Assembly (NCBI GenBank): GCA_043810345.1
Contig: JBDROF010000025.1
Location: 1 to 30,921 of the forward strand
Direction: 5' to 3'
DNA: 30,921 nt
From: QYOJ01 sp043810345
GTDB taxonomy: Bacteria; Bacteroidota; Bacteroidia; Bacteroidales; FEN-979
The notes below the pieces were generated by a model that did no database searches, was not told where the DNA came from, and saw only the letters and a program-made list of their open reading frames with translations. The number at the start of each line of letters is the position of its first letter. The first letter of the stretch is position 1. Below are positions 29,586 to 30,921 of the stretch, in pieces. A program made the translations under genes and the position numbers.

Positions 29586-30450
29586 GCCGAACTGAATGGT
29601 GATTGAATTCAATGCACTTTGTCAGTCCATCTTTCATGGTTGTCCTGGGTTCCCATCCCAATTGGGATTTAATCAGTGATATATCTGCAAAGAGGTCGAA
29701 GATTTCGTTAGGTCTTTCATCTCCCTTGTCTCTATATTGTTTTACAGAATTCAAAAGCATTTGGGTTTCACAGATTATCTCCTGCACGCTTGTTGAGTAA
29801 CCACTGCCAACATTATATATTCCTGGACTGCCAGAAAGGGAGCGTAACAGCGCTTCAACCAGGTCATCAATAAAGATATAATCTCTTTTTGGACGCAGGT
29901 CGTTAACTTCAATCATCTGGTTTTCTGGATCTAGCGCTTTGGCAATGATCTCGGGAATTAGAAAGTGCTTTGGTTGACCAGGCCCGTATGCATTGAAGGG
30001 ACGAAAGATAGTTGTCTGGATATTAAATTCCTTTGAAAAGTACCGGACAATCTGTTCCGCTGAAAGTTTGCTATGACTATATGGGTTGTATGCTGACAAC
30101 GGATGTTGTTCATCAATCGGCAGGTATTCAGGCTTGCCATATAGATAGGAACTGATATAGGTCAGGGAGACCTTGTTGTCTCTGCAATACCTTAATGCTT
30201 CAATCGTTCCCATAATATTAACACGGTAGAAAAGTTGAGGGTTCTTCCAGCTTTCGGGAACGAACGTTTTACCGGCAAGATGAAACAGATGGTGTATTTT
30301 ATACTTAGAGAATATATCAAGTGCCTTTGGCTCTGTAATATCTCCCTGGCCCACATCAAAGCCAAAAATTCTATGTCCTGCAAGCTGCAGCTTTTCAACG
30401 AGGGCATGACCGATAAATCCGTTTGAGCCGGTGACTATGATATTCATCAA
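29575..30450 (-). CDS. NAD-dependent epimerase/dehydratase (extended SDR)
   Basis: A 291-residue nucleotide-sugar epimerase/dehydratase with a Rossmann fold. The cofactor motif is TGSNGFIG (7-14). The catalytic Ser lies near YISSY (98-102), and the YxxxK pair is Y124 and K128 in YSHSK. FRPFNAYGPGQ and the late RDYIFIDDLVEA are typical of UDP-glucose/GDP-mannose-type enzymes. It is a little short for the family. It starts 4 bases inside the end of the nucleotidyltransferase gene (ATGA overlap), which implies a sugar nucleotide pathway for the same polysaccharide. The exact substrate cannot be assigned. Confidence 0.9.
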   Translation of the reverse strand: MMNIIVTGSNGFIGHALVEKLQLAGHRIFGFDVGQGDITEPKALDIFSKYKIHHLFHLAGKTFVPESWKNPQLFYRVNIMGTIEALRYCRDNKVSLTYISSYLYGKPEYLPIDEQHPLSAYNPYSHSKLSAEQIVRYFSKEFNIQTTIFRPFNAYGPGQPKHFLIPEIIAKALDPENQMIEVNDLRPKRDYIFIDDLVEALLRSLSGSPGIYNVGSGYSTSVQEIICETQMLLNSVKQYRDKGDERPNEIFDLFADISLIKSQLGWEPRTTMKDGLTKCIEFNHHSVRHDE

Positions 30451-30920
30451 AGAAAACCTTCAATCGTTGGTAAATCGTTATTTGCTTTCTCATAATCATC
30501 AGGACGGCCAATGTCAAGCCAATAACCTGAATAGGGAAAAACATGGATCTGTTCCTTCTTCTCCAGGAGTTTATGAATCAGATCATCAAATCCAAAGGCA
30601 CTATCAGGGACATCATGCAGTACCTTCCTGTTCATGGCATAAACTCCCATACTGACAATGAAGGAATAGATTGGTTTTTCTCTAAAACCTATAATATGAT
30701 GATTCTCAGGATCCATTTCAATCACACCGAAATCAATTTTAGTATCACGAGTATAGGTGGCAACCGTTAGATTTGCCTGGTCCCTGGTATGCTGATCAAA
30801 TAAAGCCTGAAAATTCAGATCTGTAATGATATCGGCGTTGATAACAAGAAAATCCTCCCATTGAGAGATATCGACATTCCCTACGGCCCCTGCTGTTCCC
30901 AGTTGTTTTGTTTCTTCGAT
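30447..30920 (-). CDS. Sugar nucleotidyltransferase, 5' end outside the window
   Basis: The C-terminal 157 residues of an NTP_transferase-family enzyme (mannose-1-phosphate guanylyltransferase or glucose-1-phosphate thymidylyltransferase type). The visible part begins IEETKQLGTAGAV, a family motif, then VINADIITD with the metal-binding Asp, FGVIEMD and FREKP. It ends with GYWLDIGRPDDYEKANNDL, the usual C-terminal signature. The frame is open to the window edge, so the gene is truncated by the window and not broken; the GTG at 30725 is an internal Val codon. It is the first visible gene of the minus-strand polysaccharide operon. Confidence 0.9.
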   Translation of the reverse strand: MEETKQLGTAGAVGNVDISQWEDFLVINADIITDLNFQALFDQHTRDQANLTVATYTRDTKIDFGVIEMDPENHHIIGFREKPIYSFIVSMGVYAMNRKVLHDVPDSAFGFDDLIHKLLEKKEQIHVFPYSGYWLDIGRPDDYEKANNDLPTIEGFL

Positions 30921-30921
30921 G

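Overview
The window looks like a chromosomal segment from a member of the Bacteroidota, probably an uncultured Bacteroidales-like lineage (phylum assignment strong, order a guess). The support is: four secretion cargo proteins with type IX secretion C-terminal domains (one gliding-type, three 'PNP…G.Y' type), a PorP/SprF protein, the complete Bacteroides-type aerotolerance (Bat) operon, a DUF4783 protein, promoters of the Bacteroidota form TTTG-N19/21-TAnnTTTG, and no convincing Shine-Dalgarno sites.

Layout. 1-4.0 kb is accessory DNA: a HigA-like/AbiEii toxin-antitoxin pair behind a palindromic operator, an intact AAA/DUF4143 ATPase, a striking array of short hairpins, and a decayed second ATPase that has lost its P-loop. 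4.2-9.2 kb (+) holds a secretion cluster: a PKD/gliding-type cargo protein, its likely partner PorP/SprF protein, and a large secreted deacetylase-like protein. A strong bidirectional terminator and tRNA-Glu follow. 9.5-11.0 kb (-) has a conserved hypothetical gene and a Nudix hydrolase whose Nudix box is interrupted by repeat DNA. pyrE (+) is at 11.3 kb. 12-16.3 kb (-) has two large type IX cargo proteins. 16.6-25.5 kb (-) is the operon moxR-DUF58-BatD-like-batA-batB-batC-batD-batE. 25.5-28.4 kb has rlmH (-) and then DUF4783, nadC and a YihY/BrkB membrane protein (+). 28.5 kb to the end (-) is a surface-polysaccharide operon: sugar nucleotidyltransferase (cut by the window edge), SDR epimerase/dehydratase, glycosyltransferase.

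The most unusual signal is not a gene. Nearly every gap carries a short tandem repeat with a 7-, 8- or 9-base unit (AATTCGT, AATTCTT, ATTTCGCT, TTTCGCG, GGTCATGA, CAGTGGTG, CTGCAGA and others). These arrays run into genes: they supply start and stop codons, encode signal-peptide cores, make an extra C-terminus, and sit inside the Nudix box. The TTCG-containing arrays read in the same direction on the + strand from about 4 to 23.5 kb whichever way the genes point. A second repeat class is a family of hairpins with three-base loops. Seven stand in a row at about 20-bp spacing (2573-2705), each with a different stem, and nearly all have a C(GNA)G loop on one strand, a loop type known for very stable DNA mini-hairpins.
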